DNA of 64,000 nucleotides from Candidatus Obscuribacterales bacterium (GTDB lineage Bacteria > Cyanobacteriota > Vampirovibrionia > Obscuribacterales > Obscuribacteraceae), in NCBI GenBank assembly GCA_019750335.1, contig JAIEOQ010000010.1, positions 62,001 through 126,000 on the forward strand, read 5' to 3'. Of this stretch, positions 15,656-24,817 are shown piece by piece. Within the stretch, counting starts at the first letter, position 1. Every line of letters starts with the position of its first letter. The notes beneath the pieces were generated by a model. It ran no database searches. It was not told the DNA's origin and saw nothing but the letters and a program-made list of their open reading frames with translations. The position numbers and the translations under genes were made by a program.

Positions 15656-17149
15656 ATGGAAAAAGGCAACCTTGACAAGGCTTCTAAACCGACGCTTCAG
15701 CCTGATCCAACTATTGCTAAACAAAAACGCCCGGGCAAAGATTTACTGGACACTATTTCCAGTCATGAGCATTCCATTGCCGAAAGCAATGACTCCTTGC
15801 GCAAGCTCGAATCTGACTTGAACAAAAAAGAAGTTGAGTTGATTGAAAAAGAACTCAAACTTCTCAGCATGCAACAGGAACTGGAAAATGTAAGACCGCT
15901 TTCCGGCTTATATCGTGTCGTTAAAGCTATGGCGACCGAAAGAAAGCTGGAATCCATTCTTGATGTAATCACTCGCGAAACATCAAGCATGTTGCAATGC
16001 GATCGCTGTAGCGTTTTTGTTCTAGATAGTGCTCAAGGTGAGCTCTGGACACAAATGGCTCAAGGTCTGAATGGGCAACATACAATCCGCTTACCCTTAT
16101 CTTGTACAAGCGTAGTCACACTTTGCGCTCGTTCCGGTAATTCAATCAATATTCCTGATGCCTATAGCGATTCGCGCTTCGATCCGGAGGTGGATAAATC
16201 CACCGGCTATCAAACCAAAAATATTCTTTGCGTACCAATGCATAACCGCAACGGCTCGGTCATTGGTGTCTTTGAAGTAATGAACAAAGAAAAAGGCAGC
16301 TTCAACGCCGATGACGAAGAATGGCTCGAAGCCTTAGCTCAAGTCGCCGCCGGTTTAATCGAGCAAGCGCAAGCTTATGCCGAGATCGAACATTTCGTTG
16401 ATAAAACTGTGGAAACTCTGGCTCAAACCATTGACAAACGAGATCCGCTCACCGCCGGACATTCCATACGTGTCACTAAATACAGTTTAGCCATCGGTGA
16501 AGCTATGGCTGTTAGTGAAAATGAAAGAGATATTCTTCGCTATGCAGCCATGATGCATGATTACGGCAAAATAGGCGTTCCGGAATCAATCCTCTGGAAA
16601 AACGGTCGTTTGACTCCGGAAGAGTATGCTTGCGTACAAACACACGCCAAGCTCACTTACGAACTACTCTCCAATCTGCCTTTTACAAATCGCTTAGCTC
16701 AAGTTCCTTTCGTCGCCTCCTGCCATCATGAAAAGCTTGACGGCACAGGCTATTATCGCGGCTTGAAAGGTGACGAAATTCCTTTTCTTGCTCGAGTAAT
16801 TACCGTATCCGATGTGTTCGACGCTCTTACTTCAGTGCGTCATTATCGGAATCGGATGAACATCGTAAAAGTGTACGAAATCATGGAATCAGGACGAGAT
16901 AATCATTTCGACCCTGAAGTAATCGATTCTTTTTATCGCTTACCTGGCTCTCAGGTATTGCAAGTTATGGAATCGGAAAGAGGCATGCAAATCCCGGACA
17001 GCGTACGTAACTTTGACAGCATCAGTTGGCTCCGCTTAGTGGAACTTTGCCAAGGGGCAAAAGCAAAACGACATGAAGAAGGTATGAAAGAGCTTTTTTA
17101 TTCCATCTATAATGCCAACCTGCCTGCGGATTACCAGGAACTCGACTAA
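15656..17149 (+). CDS. GAF and HD-GYP domain protein, putative cyclic-di-GMP phosphodiesterase
   Basis: 497 residues: a charged coiled-coil region (~45-80), a GAF sensor domain (~95-245) and an HD-GYP domain (~255-445). The HD-GYP metal and signature residues are visible: H269, H301-D302 in MMHDYGKIG, HH at 357-358 and GTGY at 363-366. HD-GYP proteins hydrolyse cyclic di-GMP (some act on cGAMP). There is no receiver domain or membrane helix, so it is cytoplasmic, with the GAF domain as the likely input. AGGA lies before the ATG. A PilZ receptor protein is encoded at 45 kb, so both a c-di-GMP effector and an eraser are in the window. The short gene downstream is 12 bases away and probably cotranscribed. 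Confidence 0.92.
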   Translation: MEKGNLDKASKPTLQPDPTIAKQKRPGKDLLDTISSHEHSIAESNDSLRKLESDLNKKEVELIEKELKLLSMQQELENVRPLSGLYRVVKAMATERKLESILDVITRETSSMLQCDRCSVFVLDSAQGELWTQMAQGLNGQHTIRLPLSCTSVVTLCARSGNSINIPDAYSDSRFDPEVDKSTGYQTKNILCVPMHNRNGSVIGVFEVMNKEKGSFNADDEEWLEALAQVAAGLIEQAQAYAEIEHFVDKTVETLAQTIDKRDPLTAGHSIRVTKYSLAIGEAMAVSENERDILRYAAMMHDYGKIGVPESILWKNGRLTPEEYACVQTHAKLTYELLSNLPFTNRLAQVPFVASCHHEKLDGTGYYRGLKGDEIPFLARVITVSDVFDALTSVRHYRNRMNIVKVYEIMESGRDNHFDPEVIDSFYRLPGSQVLQVMESERGMQIPDSVRNFDSISWLRLVELCQGAKAKRHEEGMKELFYSIYNANLPADYQELD

Positions 17150-17161
17150 CAAGAGGCTTTC

Positions 17162-17521
17162 TTGGCAGATTTTCAAACGACTTTTCAGTCCTTGGACGAA
17201 CTTCTACGGTCCGCCACAGCCGGCTTCATGTCTAAGATCGATCAAGTTACTTTTCGCATGTTGGTGGACTGTCTAAAAAATCCTGATTATCAAGTCGTCG
17301 TTGATTCTCTCGAGCAGCTGGAAAGAGAGAATCGACTAATCTCTATCCCGCCGGTATATTTTCTTGCCCAAGCTCATCCTGATCCGCGCATACGCCGCCG
17401 GGCAACACAAGTTCTAGCCAAGCTTGATCCTGAAGACGCAGTCAAGAATCTTGTGCAAGACAAAGAGACTAACGAAGCGATCAAAGCCTTGATCCTGCAT
17501 TACGGAAACTTTCGCAAATAG
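17162..17521 (+). CDS. Small helical protein, HEAT-like, downstream of the HD-GYP gene
   Basis: 119 residues, soluble, predicted all-helical. Its C-terminal half (AHPDPRIRRRATQVLAKLDP) resembles a HEAT-type helical repeat. The start is TTG at 17162 with AAGAGG upstream. It is 12 bases from the HD-GYP gene, and a terminator follows, so the two form a bicistronic unit. I do not recognise a specific family; a partner or regulator of the phosphodiesterase is a guess from position. Confidence 0.72.
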   Translation: MADFQTTFQSLDELLRSATAGFMSKIDQVTFRMLVDCLKNPDYQVVVDSLEQLERENRLISIPPVYFLAQAHPDPRIRRRATQVLAKLDPEDAVKNLVQDKETNEAIKALILHYGNFRK

Positions 17522-17532
17522 AAGTTAACTAT

Positions 17533-17560
17533 CAAAAAGCTCATGCCATGGGCTTTTTGT
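17533..17560 (+). terminator. Rho-independent terminator
   Basis: A stem formed by AAAAAGCTC and GGGCTTTTT (one G-U pair) around a short ATGCCAT loop, with the T run inside the right arm. It lies 12 bases after the TTG-started HEAT-like gene and ends the HD-GYP unit. Confidence 0.75.
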
Positions 17561-17616
17561 CTTAAATGAAGGAATTCTACAACTTGAGATCCGTAAAGGA
17601 CTTAAAATGTAGAGTC

Positions 17617-18642
17617 ATGAATTATCAATCCACTATTTCCACGGCCACATTGCTCTGCCTGTTTATCTCAGGCAGTATTTTCGCTAGCGTCTTTGCTCAA
17701 GAAACAACCGACGCTCCAGCGCCAAAAACTGTGGAAGACAATACTCTGATTCACTCGGCAATTCCATTGCCCGCAGTAACTCAACCAGCAAAGCCGCCAG
17801 CCAAGCCGGCCCAGCCCATTGATTTAAGCGTGAGACACCGAGAGATTCCAACCATCACTTACGGTGTGCCACCATGGGCGATGGCAAGACCGACACGGAA
17901 ATTAGCGACCACCACACCGACCCCGGCAACGCCGAACCAGGTCCAACCGCTAATTCCAAAGGCCGAGGTCAAAGGAGTTGAGCTTGAGCAACGTCCAGCC
18001 GAGCCCCAGACCGTTCTCAACTTTCGTATAGTCGTCCCCCATAATACAAACGCTGTCGACGTTGTTTACGTATACCCTTATCCGGTTAAGTTACCGCCTT
18101 TAAGTGGTCAAATGAATCCCTTACCGACCAATCCCGGTGAATTAAAAGGGATGATCCTTGGTGCCGGTTATTCGGATCGGATCGACTTCAATCGTCCTTA
18201 TCCAGCTTACGGCTGGCGTTGGGTTCATTCTTTTTATCGCGCTCATGCCAAAAGCGGTCTCGGTTGGCCCCACACAATGCTAACCATGTACCCCTGGGTC
18301 GATAAAATGCTGCCTTATGTTATGGCTGAAGTAAAACACAGCAATAGCGAAGAGAGCGAGCGTTTAGGACGTTATGTCAAAGCCGGCGAAGAATACGAAA
18401 GTACTCACGTAGAAAGAGAAAATGAAGCCACCCTTAAAGGTCTGGTGCCAATCGCAGTAAAAATGAACAGTCGCGGCATCGGACAAACCAAACTGTTTCC
18501 CGGTAATTGGTGGGTAACCGCTACGCGCAAAGTTCCCGGCTTGAAGATGTTCTGGGAGATTCCGATTACCTGTCGCCCGGATCAAACAATCAATGTCCAA
18601 TTCACCGAAGCCAACGCTTTAACTATCCAAGGCGGTTGGTAG
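17617..18642 (+). CDS. Secreted proline-rich protein of unknown function
   Basis: About 341 residues from the ATG at 17617, which gives a clean signal peptide (STATLLCLFISGSIFASVFAQ). The frame continues upstream to 17566, but that ATG abuts the preceding terminator and has no ribosome site. After the signal comes a long Pro/Ala/Thr-rich linker (to ~residue 130), then a compact domain rich in aromatic residues and prolines (YVYPYPVKLPPL, YPAYGWRWVHSFYR, MYPWVDKMLPYV). There are no catalytic motifs and I do not recognise the domain. The last 20 bases overlap the 3' end of the convergent RNase J-like gene. Confidence 0.8.
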   Translation: MNYQSTISTATLLCLFISGSIFASVFAQETTDAPAPKTVEDNTLIHSAIPLPAVTQPAKPPAKPAQPIDLSVRHREIPTITYGVPPWAMARPTRKLATTTPTPATPNQVQPLIPKAEVKGVELEQRPAEPQTVLNFRIVVPHNTNAVDVVYVYPYPVKLPPLSGQMNPLPTNPGELKGMILGAGYSDRIDFNRPYPAYGWRWVHSFYRAHAKSGLGWPHTMLTMYPWVDKMLPYVMAEVKHSNSEESERLGRYVKAGEEYESTHVERENEATLKGLVPIAVKMNSRGIGQTKLFPGNWWVTATRKVPGLKMFWEIPITCRPDQTINVQFTEANALTIQGGW

Positions 18643-20329
18643 AAAGCTCGTGCACCACGATTTGCACTGAGGGCTTGGAACCGAGGCGTGAGCGTACCGA
18701 TTTGGAGACCAAATCACGTACAACACCACGCACAAGCGACATTTGCCCAGACTCTTCTGCTTTTTGTTTTTGCACCAGTTCTTGAATTTGCACTTCAAGT
18801 TCAGCTTTCAAGGTTGCCCATTCCGAACTGTGCAAAAATCCCAGCGCCGCCCCATGAAAAATCGGCGCCTCTAAAAGCTCACCTTGAGCCGAAAGCAAAA
18901 GAACTACATTCAACACGCCTTCCATACTCAAACTTCTTCTTTCATTGACTGAGAAAGCAGTTACACTCTCAGCCTGACTGCGATTATAAAAAACAGATTG
19001 GGCTTCCACCGAACCAATAACCGAAGCAGATCCGGAATCTAATTCCAATATTTCACCGTTCTTCAACGGAAAAATATTTTCCGAAGCCATGCCAAACTCA
19101 GAAGCCAGCTGCGCGTGGTGCATGATATGACGTCCTTCGCCAAGCATCGGTATGAAATAACGCGGCTTCACCAATGAAAGCATCAATTTAAGTTCTTCAC
19201 GACCGGCATGATTGGAAACATGAACACCGGCGCGACTACTGATTGCTGCCGTAATACCGGTAGAAAGAAATTGATCGAGAATCATCGCTATTTTGCGTGA
19301 TTCTCCCGGATAAATCTCCGAGCTGAAAATAACCGTATCGCCTTTTTTCAGGCTTAAGCTAGCGTTCTGATTATAAGCAAGCTCAGTCAAAAGAGCCATA
19401 GCATCGCCATCTTCACCGCTTGCGATGATCAAAACTTCTTGATCTTTCAACTTAGCCAGGTCGGCCATTGTTGCTTCAATCCGTCTGTCATAAGAAAGAT
19501 TGCCGGTAATTGCCGCGGCAACTGCAGTTTGAATCAGACTTTCGCCAAAAAGAATTACTCGCCGTCCTAAACGTTTAGCCAAATCAAAAAGCAACTGCAA
19601 GCGTAAAGTGTTGCTGTCCGGCAGCACTACAATTACACGTTCTCGTGCATTGCCGATATGTTTCTCAAAGCCTTTGGCGACCGATTTTTCCGAAGGAGTG
19701 TAAGCTGCATTCTCGACTCCGGCCGAATCGCTTAAAAGAAGCAGTGCTCCTTGATCGCCAATTTCAGCTAAGCGGGCAATATCCATTTGCCGCCCGTCGA
19801 TCGGTGTTTGATCAAGTTTGAAACTGGAAGTGTAAACAACGCTACCGGTTGCTGTGCTGATTCTTAAGGCACAAGCATCGGCGATGGCATCATTGACTTG
19901 AATCCATTCCACTTCAAAAGCACCGATTTGATAGGTTTTTCTCGTTTCGACCGTATCGATTACCGGCGAGTCTTCTCCTTTCATCAAACGTTGTGATAAA
20001 AGCGAAGCAACAAATTTTGGTGCCATGATCCGCGGTATCTTCAGATGTTCAAGCAGATAAGCTACAGCACCACAATGTTCTTCATGTCCGTTAGTGAGAA
20101 CAAGAGCCGAGATCCGTTCTTTATTCGCTTCTAAAAAACTAGTATTAGGCAGGAGCAGATCCACTCCCGGCATATCGGTGCCCGGATAGCTGGCTCCGGC
20201 ATCGACAAGTAAAATTTCGCCAGCATAACTGAGCACCCAGAGACAACGTCCAATCTCGCTTTGCCCGCCCAGAGGCACAAGACAAAGACGATCGTATTTA
20301 AGCTCCACTCCTTCGGCGACAAACGTCAT
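18623..20329 (-). CDS. RNase J-family protein with degenerate active site
   Basis: 568 residues with the layout of RNase J: beta-lactamase fold, beta-CASP domain and C-terminal domain (VPLGGQSEIG, LVDAGASYPG, LLLSDSAGVE, SNHAGREELKLM). Nearly all metal ligands are replaced. The HGHEDH motif is N80-G-H82-E-E84-H85, the histidine of the next motif is N146, the aspartate of TGDFK is S169, and the PVHGE histidine is a leucine (PMLGE). It is therefore probably not a working nuclease as it stands. It may keep an RNA-binding or scaffold role, with a true RNase J elsewhere. No frameshift is visible and the frame is full length, which argues for selection on a non-catalytic role. Confidence 0.88.
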   Translation of the reverse strand: MTFVAEGVELKYDRLCLVPLGGQSEIGRCLWVLSYAGEILLVDAGASYPGTDMPGVDLLLPNTSFLEANKERISALVLTNGHEEHCGAVAYLLEHLKIPRIMAPKFVASLLSQRLMKGEDSPVIDTVETRKTYQIGAFEVEWIQVNDAIADACALRISTATGSVVYTSSFKLDQTPIDGRQMDIARLAEIGDQGALLLLSDSAGVENAAYTPSEKSVAKGFEKHIGNARERVIVVLPDSNTLRLQLLFDLAKRLGRRVILFGESLIQTAVAAAITGNLSYDRRIEATMADLAKLKDQEVLIIASGEDGDAMALLTELAYNQNASLSLKKGDTVIFSSEIYPGESRKIAMILDQFLSTGITAAISSRAGVHVSNHAGREELKLMLSLVKPRYFIPMLGEGRHIMHHAQLASEFGMASENIFPLKNGEILELDSGSASVIGSVEAQSVFYNRSQAESVTAFSVNERRSLSMEGVLNVVLLLSAQGELLEAPIFHGAALGFLHSSEWATLKAELEVQIQELVQKQKAEESGQMSLVRGVVRDLVSKSVRSRLGSKPSVQIVVHELSTNRLG

Positions 20330-20353
20330 TAACGAATAATCCTTCTCTATCCT

Positions 20354-21100
20354 TTAGGGAATACGCGCATCTACTTTATTTTTCAAATATTCAATTGTCT
20401 TTTTGATTTCAGCGGCTGATTGATGGTTTGGCTTCAAAACAAGAGCCTTTTGATATTCGCTTACCGCTTCCTTGTCTTTGCCTCTTGCTTTCAAAACATT
20501 GGCCAAAGCCAAATGCGCTTCGGCAATTTTAGCTCCGTATTTAACTGCAGCACGCGCTTCAGTTTCTGCCTCAGCAGTCTTTTTTGCTTCTAAAAAAGTA
20601 CGGCTAAGCAGTACGTAAGCATCCACATCATTCGGCTTGCGTTTAAGCCATTGTTTAAGCTCAGGCATATAGTCTTTATTTTGAGCCTTAAGACACAAAG
20701 CCAAATTATTATGATAATCACTAGTACCGGGAGCAAGTTTCAACGCCTGACGATAATATTTTTCAGCCTGAGCGTATTTTTTACCGGACATATAAATGTT
20801 GGCTAAATTCTCCACACTTTTGGCGTCATTAGGCGCATATTTTATCGCTGCCTCACCTTCGCTTGCTGCTCCTTCAAGATTACTGACACTTTGATACACC
20901 GCACTTAAATTGCGATGATAATCAGCATTCTTCGGATCAAGGGCAATCGCTTGCTTAAACTCAGCAACAGCTTCCGGAACTTTGCCCTGGTTATACAAAG
21001 CAATTCCTTTTTTAGTATGAGCTTTGGATTCGGCAGTAACAGCCAGACAAGAGCTGCCGATAATCCACAGACAAAATACGGCAATGAACGTTTTATCCAT
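20354..21100 (-). CDS. Secreted TPR protein
   Basis: 248 residues from the ATG at 21100, chosen because it gives a good signal peptide (TFIAVFCLWIIGSSCLAV) and starts 2 bases after the mutase stop; the frame itself reaches 21136 inside the mutase gene. After the signal there are about five tetratricopeptide repeats with the usual A/G-P spacing (for example KGIALYNQGKVPEAVAEFKQAIALDPKN split over two helices). TPRs mediate protein-protein contacts; no enzymatic domain is present. Translation coupling to the acyl-CoA mutase gene is likely, though a functional link is not evident. Confidence 0.85.
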   Translation of the reverse strand: MDKTFIAVFCLWIIGSSCLAVTAESKAHTKKGIALYNQGKVPEAVAEFKQAIALDPKNADYHRNLSAVYQSVSNLEGAASEGEAAIKYAPNDAKSVENLANIYMSGKKYAQAEKYYRQALKLAPGTSDYHNNLALCLKAQNKDYMPELKQWLKRKPNDVDAYVLLSRTFLEAKKTAEAETEARAAVKYGAKIAEAHLALANVLKARGKDKEAVSEYQKALVLKPNHQSAAEIKKTIEYLKNKVDARIP

Positions 21101-21102
21101 GC

Positions 21103-22755
21103 CTATATAACAGCCGGCTCGCGATAGGCACCCCAAACATCACGCATTACATTGGCGATTTCACCAAGAGTGGCATAAGCTTTAACTGCGTTAAGAATGA
21201 GCGGGAAACTGTTTTCTCCGGTTTGCAAACCTTTCTTCAGTTGGCTCAAAGTCTCGGCAACTTTCTGATTGTCACGACGCTCGCGCAGACTCTTTAAACG
21301 TTCTTCCTGACGCGATTGATATTCCATACCAATCTTCAAGATTTCAATCTTTTGTCCTGGCGCTTCTTCTCTATAAGCATTCAAGCCGATGAACTTAAAC
21401 TCGTCCGAATCAAGCTTTTGCTGGAAGCGATAAGCAGCATCGGCAATCTCTTTGATGAAAAAGCCTTTTTCAATACCAGCCATAACGCCGCCAACTTCTT
21501 CGATTTTACGGAAATATTCATTGGCGCCTTCTTCCATTTGATTGGTCAGCCACTCAACGAAATAAGAACCAGCAAGCGGATCGACTACATTAGCGACACC
21601 GGTTTCGCAAGCGATAATCTGTTGCGTCCGCAAAGCGATGTGCGCTGCTTTTTCAGTCGGCAAACCGAGCACTTCATCCATCGAGTTAGTGTGCAAGGAT
21701 TGAGTGCCGCCAAGAACACCGGCAAGAGCTTCAATGGCTGTACGAATGATGTTGTTTTCCGGTTGCGGCGCAGTCAAGCTGCAGCCTGCCGTTTGAGTAT
21801 GAAAACGCAATTTCAGCGAACGTTCATCTTTAGCGCCGTAATGGTCGCGCATCCGTCTGGCCCAGATCCGTCTGGCAGCGCGATATTTGGCAATCTCTTC
21901 AAAGAAGTCGATATGCGCATTGAAGAAGAAAGAGAGACGCGGCACGAAATCATCAATATTCAATCCGGCTTCAATACCGGCATCGACATAAGCAAAACCG
22001 TCAGCCAGAGTAAATGCCAACTCTTGAACGGCAGTAGCACCGGCTTCGCGAATATGATAACCGCTTACTGAAATGGTGTTCCAACGCGGCACTTCGCTTG
22101 TGCAAAAAACCATCATATCTTGAATCAGCTTCAAAGCCGGGCGCGGCGGCAAGAGATAAGTTTTTTGCGCAATATACTCTTTGAAAATATCATTCTGCAA
22201 AGTACCGTTCAGCTTTTTCAAATCAAAACCGCGGTTTTGCGCATTAGCCAGGAACATGCAAAAAACAATGATTGCCGGACCGTTAATGGTCATCGAAGTA
22301 GAAATTTTATCCAGAGGTAGATCTTTGTAGAGAAGCTCTACATCTTCCAAGCTGTCTATAGCTACGCCGCAAACACCAACTTCACCATAAGACTTCGGAT
22401 CATCCGAGTTATAACCCATCAGTGTCGGCAAGTCGAAAGCTGTGGAAAGCCCTGTTTGCCCCTGGGAAAGCAGATACCTAAAGCGAGCGTTTGTTTCTTC
22501 CGGTCCGCCGTAACCAGCAAATTGCCGCATGGTCCAGAGTTTGCCGCGATACATATTGGTATGAATGCCGCGCGTATAAGGAAATTCTCCGGGGGCAGCC
22601 AAATCACGCTCCGGTTCCCAACCAGCCAAATCTTCCTTGGTATAAACTCTTTTTAGGGGAATATCGGAAAGGCTATATACGATTTCATCAGCAGGCGAAC
22701 TTCCCTCGGAAGGCGATTTCTTTTGCGCTTTCGGTTTGTTCATCTCCTGGACCAT
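21103..22755 (-). CDS. B12-dependent acyl-CoA mutase large subunit, isobutyryl-CoA-mutase-like
   Basis: 550 residues: the substrate-binding TIM barrel of the methylmalonyl-CoA mutase family, without the cobalamin-binding domain, which must be a separate protein not encoded here. The adenosylcobalamin-contacting SGYHIREAGA and LGGTQSLHTNSMDE blocks are intact. Substrate-choosing residues: where methylmalonyl-CoA mutases have Tyr89 and Arg207 to hold the carboxylate, this protein has F79 and Q197, 118 residues apart as in the family, which is the isobutyryl-CoA mutase pattern (F80/Q198 in Streptomyces). The general sequence (KEYIAQK, FFNAHIDFFEEIAKYRAARR) also resembles that group. It probably interconverts branched and linear acyl-CoAs rather than methylmalonyl-CoA. 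The ATG at 22755 has GGGGAT upstream. Confidence 0.9.
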   Translation of the reverse strand: MVQEMNKPKAQKKSPSEGSSPADEIVYSLSDIPLKRVYTKEDLAGWEPERDLAAPGEFPYTRGIHTNMYRGKLWTMRQFAGYGGPEETNARFRYLLSQGQTGLSTAFDLPTLMGYNSDDPKSYGEVGVCGVAIDSLEDVELLYKDLPLDKISTSMTINGPAIIVFCMFLANAQNRGFDLKKLNGTLQNDIFKEYIAQKTYLLPPRPALKLIQDMMVFCTSEVPRWNTISVSGYHIREAGATAVQELAFTLADGFAYVDAGIEAGLNIDDFVPRLSFFFNAHIDFFEEIAKYRAARRIWARRMRDHYGAKDERSLKLRFHTQTAGCSLTAPQPENNIIRTAIEALAGVLGGTQSLHTNSMDEVLGLPTEKAAHIALRTQQIIACETGVANVVDPLAGSYFVEWLTNQMEEGANEYFRKIEEVGGVMAGIEKGFFIKEIADAAYRFQQKLDSDEFKFIGLNAYREEAPGQKIEILKIGMEYQSRQEERLKSLRERRDNQKVAETLSQLKKGLQTGENSFPLILNAVKAYATLGEIANVMRDVWGAYREPAVI

Positions 22756-22886
22756 CTTTTCTATCCCCTGTACTTAGAGTATTGGCAACGATCAGGTTGG
22801 CTCTATAAATAAGCCGACTCGGGTATGATCTCCTCTGCCAGTCTACAACAGATTTCCAAATTGCTTACAAATATGCGGAGTAAGTC

Positions 22887-24611
22887 ATGACAACAGCTAC
22901 AAAAGCGTCGAGCGGCAAAGCCTTGATTCAAGAAATATTGGCAAGCAAAGATGTTATTGCCGTTAAAGCGCCAACCGGAGCCAACTTAAACGCCAAAGGC
23001 TGGATTCAAGAAGCAGCCTTGCGCATGCTTTTGAACAATCTCGATCCGGAAGTAGCCGAGAATCCAAGCGAACTTGTAGTTTACGGTGGTTCAGGCAAAG
23101 CAGCACGCAATTGGGATTGCTTGAAAGCAATCGTCAAAGCGCTATTAGAGCTTGAGAATGATGAAACTTTGCTTGTTTCCTCCGGAAAGCCCGTCGGTCG
23201 GTTCAAAAGTCATAACGATGCGCCGCGAGTTCTCATCGCCAACTCCAACCTTGTCGGCGCGTGGGCTAACTGGCCATACTTTCGCGAGCTGGAGAAGAAA
23301 GGCTTAATCATGTTCGGGCAGATGACAGCCGGTTCATGGATATATATAGGTACACAAGGGATTCTGCAAGGCACTTATGAAACATTCGCCAGCTTGGCCC
23401 GCAAACATTACAGCGGCAGCCTGAAAGGACGGATAGTCCTCACCGCTGGTCTAGGCGGTATGGGCGGTGCTCAGCCTTTATCGATCACCATGAATGAAGG
23501 CGTTGCTTTGTGCGTTGAAGTTGATGAAACAAGAATAAAACGTCGTCTAGAAACTAAATACCTCGATGTGCAAGCTAAAGATTTAGCTGATGCAATCAAA
23601 ATGGCTTTAGAAGCTAAAGAAAAAGGACAAGCAATTTCCATAGGCGTACTGGGTAACGCCGCCGAAGTTCTACCTGAGCTGATCGCCCGTGGGTTTAAGC
23701 CTGACGTAGTCACGGATCAAACTTCAGCACACGACCCTCTCAACGGCTATGTGCCGGAAGGTTATTCTCTTGAAGCCGCAAACAATCTGAGAAAAAGCGA
23801 CCCGGACCGCTATTTGAGCTTGTCGGTGGCATCAATCAGCAAACATGTGGAAACTATGCTCAAGTTTCAAGAATTAGGCGCGGTTGTTTTTGATTACGGC
23901 AACAACATACGTCAGGTCGCTAAAGACGCCGGTGTAACTAAAGCTTTTAACTTTCCTGGTTTTGTCCCGGCATTTATCCGCCCGCTTTTTTGCGAAGGAA
24001 AAGGACCTTTCCGCTGGGCAGCTCTGTCGGGTGATCCGGCAGATATTGCCGCTATTGACCAAGCCATTTTAGAAAACTTTCCAGAAAATGAATCACTTGC
24101 TCGCTGGATTCGTTTAGCCTCGGAACAAGTTAAATTCCAAGGTCTACCAGCCCGAATTTGCTGGCTAGGCTACGGAGATCGAGCCAAACTTGGCTTAATC
24201 ATTAATGAGCTGGTTGCCCAAAAGAAATTAAAAGCGCCGATTGTAATCGGACGCGACCACCTAGACTGCGGCTCAGTCGCTTCACCTAATCGCGAAACCG
24301 AATCAATGAAAGACGGCTCCGACGCTATTGCCGACTGGGTTTATCTGAACGCGATGATTAATGCCGTGGGCGGCGCCAGTTGGGTATCGCTCCATCACGG
24401 CGGTGGTGTCGGTATCGGCTATTCTTTACATGCCGGTCAGGTGATTGTCGCCGACGGCAGCAAAGAAGCTGCAGCCAGATTAAAGAGAGTTTTGACCACA
24501 GACCCGGGTATGGGCGTAATTCGTCATGCCGATGCCGGTTATGAAGAGGCAATTTCTTTTGCTGAAGCTCAGCAAATAGCCATTCCAATGAATCAGAACA
24601 GCCAAACATAA
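22887..24611 (+). CDS. hutU: Urocanate hydratase
   Basis: 574 residues, the full family length. It adds water to urocanate to give imidazolone propionate in histidine breakdown, using tightly bound NAD+ as electrophile. Hallmarks: [25 protein letters not shown] with its glycine-rich NAD loop, the [13 protein letters not shown] signature and [17 protein letters not shown]. No hutH, hutI or hutG is nearby, so the pathway is dispersed or only partly present. It diverges from the acyl-CoA mutase and is followed by a hairpin terminator. Confidence 0.96.
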   Translation: MTTATKASSGKALIQEILASKDVIAVKAPTGANLNAKGWIQEAALRMLLNNLDPEVAENPSELVVYGGSGKAARNWDCLKAIVKALLELENDETLLVSSGKPVGRFKSHNDAPRVLIANSNLVGAWANWPYFRELEKKGLIMFGQMTAGSWIYIGTQGILQGTYETFASLARKHYSGSLKGRIVLTAGLGGMGGAQPLSITMNEGVALCVEVDETRIKRRLETKYLDVQAKDLADAIKMALEAKEKGQAISIGVLGNAAEVLPELIARGFKPDVVTDQTSAHDPLNGYVPEGYSLEAANNLRKSDPDRYLSLSVASISKHVETMLKFQELGAVVFDYGNNIRQVAKDAGVTKAFNFPGFVPAFIRPLFCEGKGPFRWAALSGDPADIAAIDQAILENFPENESLARWIRLASEQVKFQGLPARICWLGYGDRAKLGLIINELVAQKKLKAPIVIGRDHLDCGSVASPNRETESMKDGSDAIADWVYLNAMINAVGGASWVSLHHGGGVGIGYSLHAGQVIVADGSKEAAARLKRVLTTDPGMGVIRHADAGYEEAISFAEAQQIAIPMNQNSQT

Positions 24612-24682
24612 AAACTAACTCGATCTAAGGTTTGGCTCAATCAAATCGAGGCATATATAAATTGGTTAAGGCAAAAAAACCA

Positions 24683-24727
24683 AAAACGCTGTTGATATTG
24701 GGGGAAGGTGTCAGCAGCGTTTTATTT
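24683..24727 (+). terminator. Terminator after hutU
   Basis: AAAACGCTG at 24683-24691 pairs perfectly with CAGCGTTTT at 24715-24723. The stem can extend by three more pairs across one mismatch (TGA/TCA), with a G-rich loop, and a T-rich tail (TTATTTAT) follows. It is 72 bases after the hutU stop. Confidence 0.65.
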
Positions 24728-24781
24728 ATGTGCATTAAAGGAGATTAGACTCAGCCATAAATAACCGCTGACAAGCTATGA

Positions 24782-24817
24782 TTATTCAGCGCTGGTGATA
24801 ATCCGTTGACTGAATAA
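24782..24817 (+). promoter_or_regulatory. Inverted repeat abutting the lysC start
   Basis: TTATTCAG (24782-24789) and CTGAATAA (24810-24817) are perfect inverted repeats with a 20-base loop, and the right arm ends on the base before the lysC ATG. No Shine-Dalgarno sequence is visible in front of lysC. It could be an operator or an RNA hairpin controlling initiation. It does not match a lysine riboswitch. Confidence 0.4.

Noticed and set aside
24728-24817. Lysine riboswitch before lysC
   Set aside because: The region is under 100 bases and has only a simple inverted repeat; a lysine riboswitch is ~170 bases with a five-way junction.
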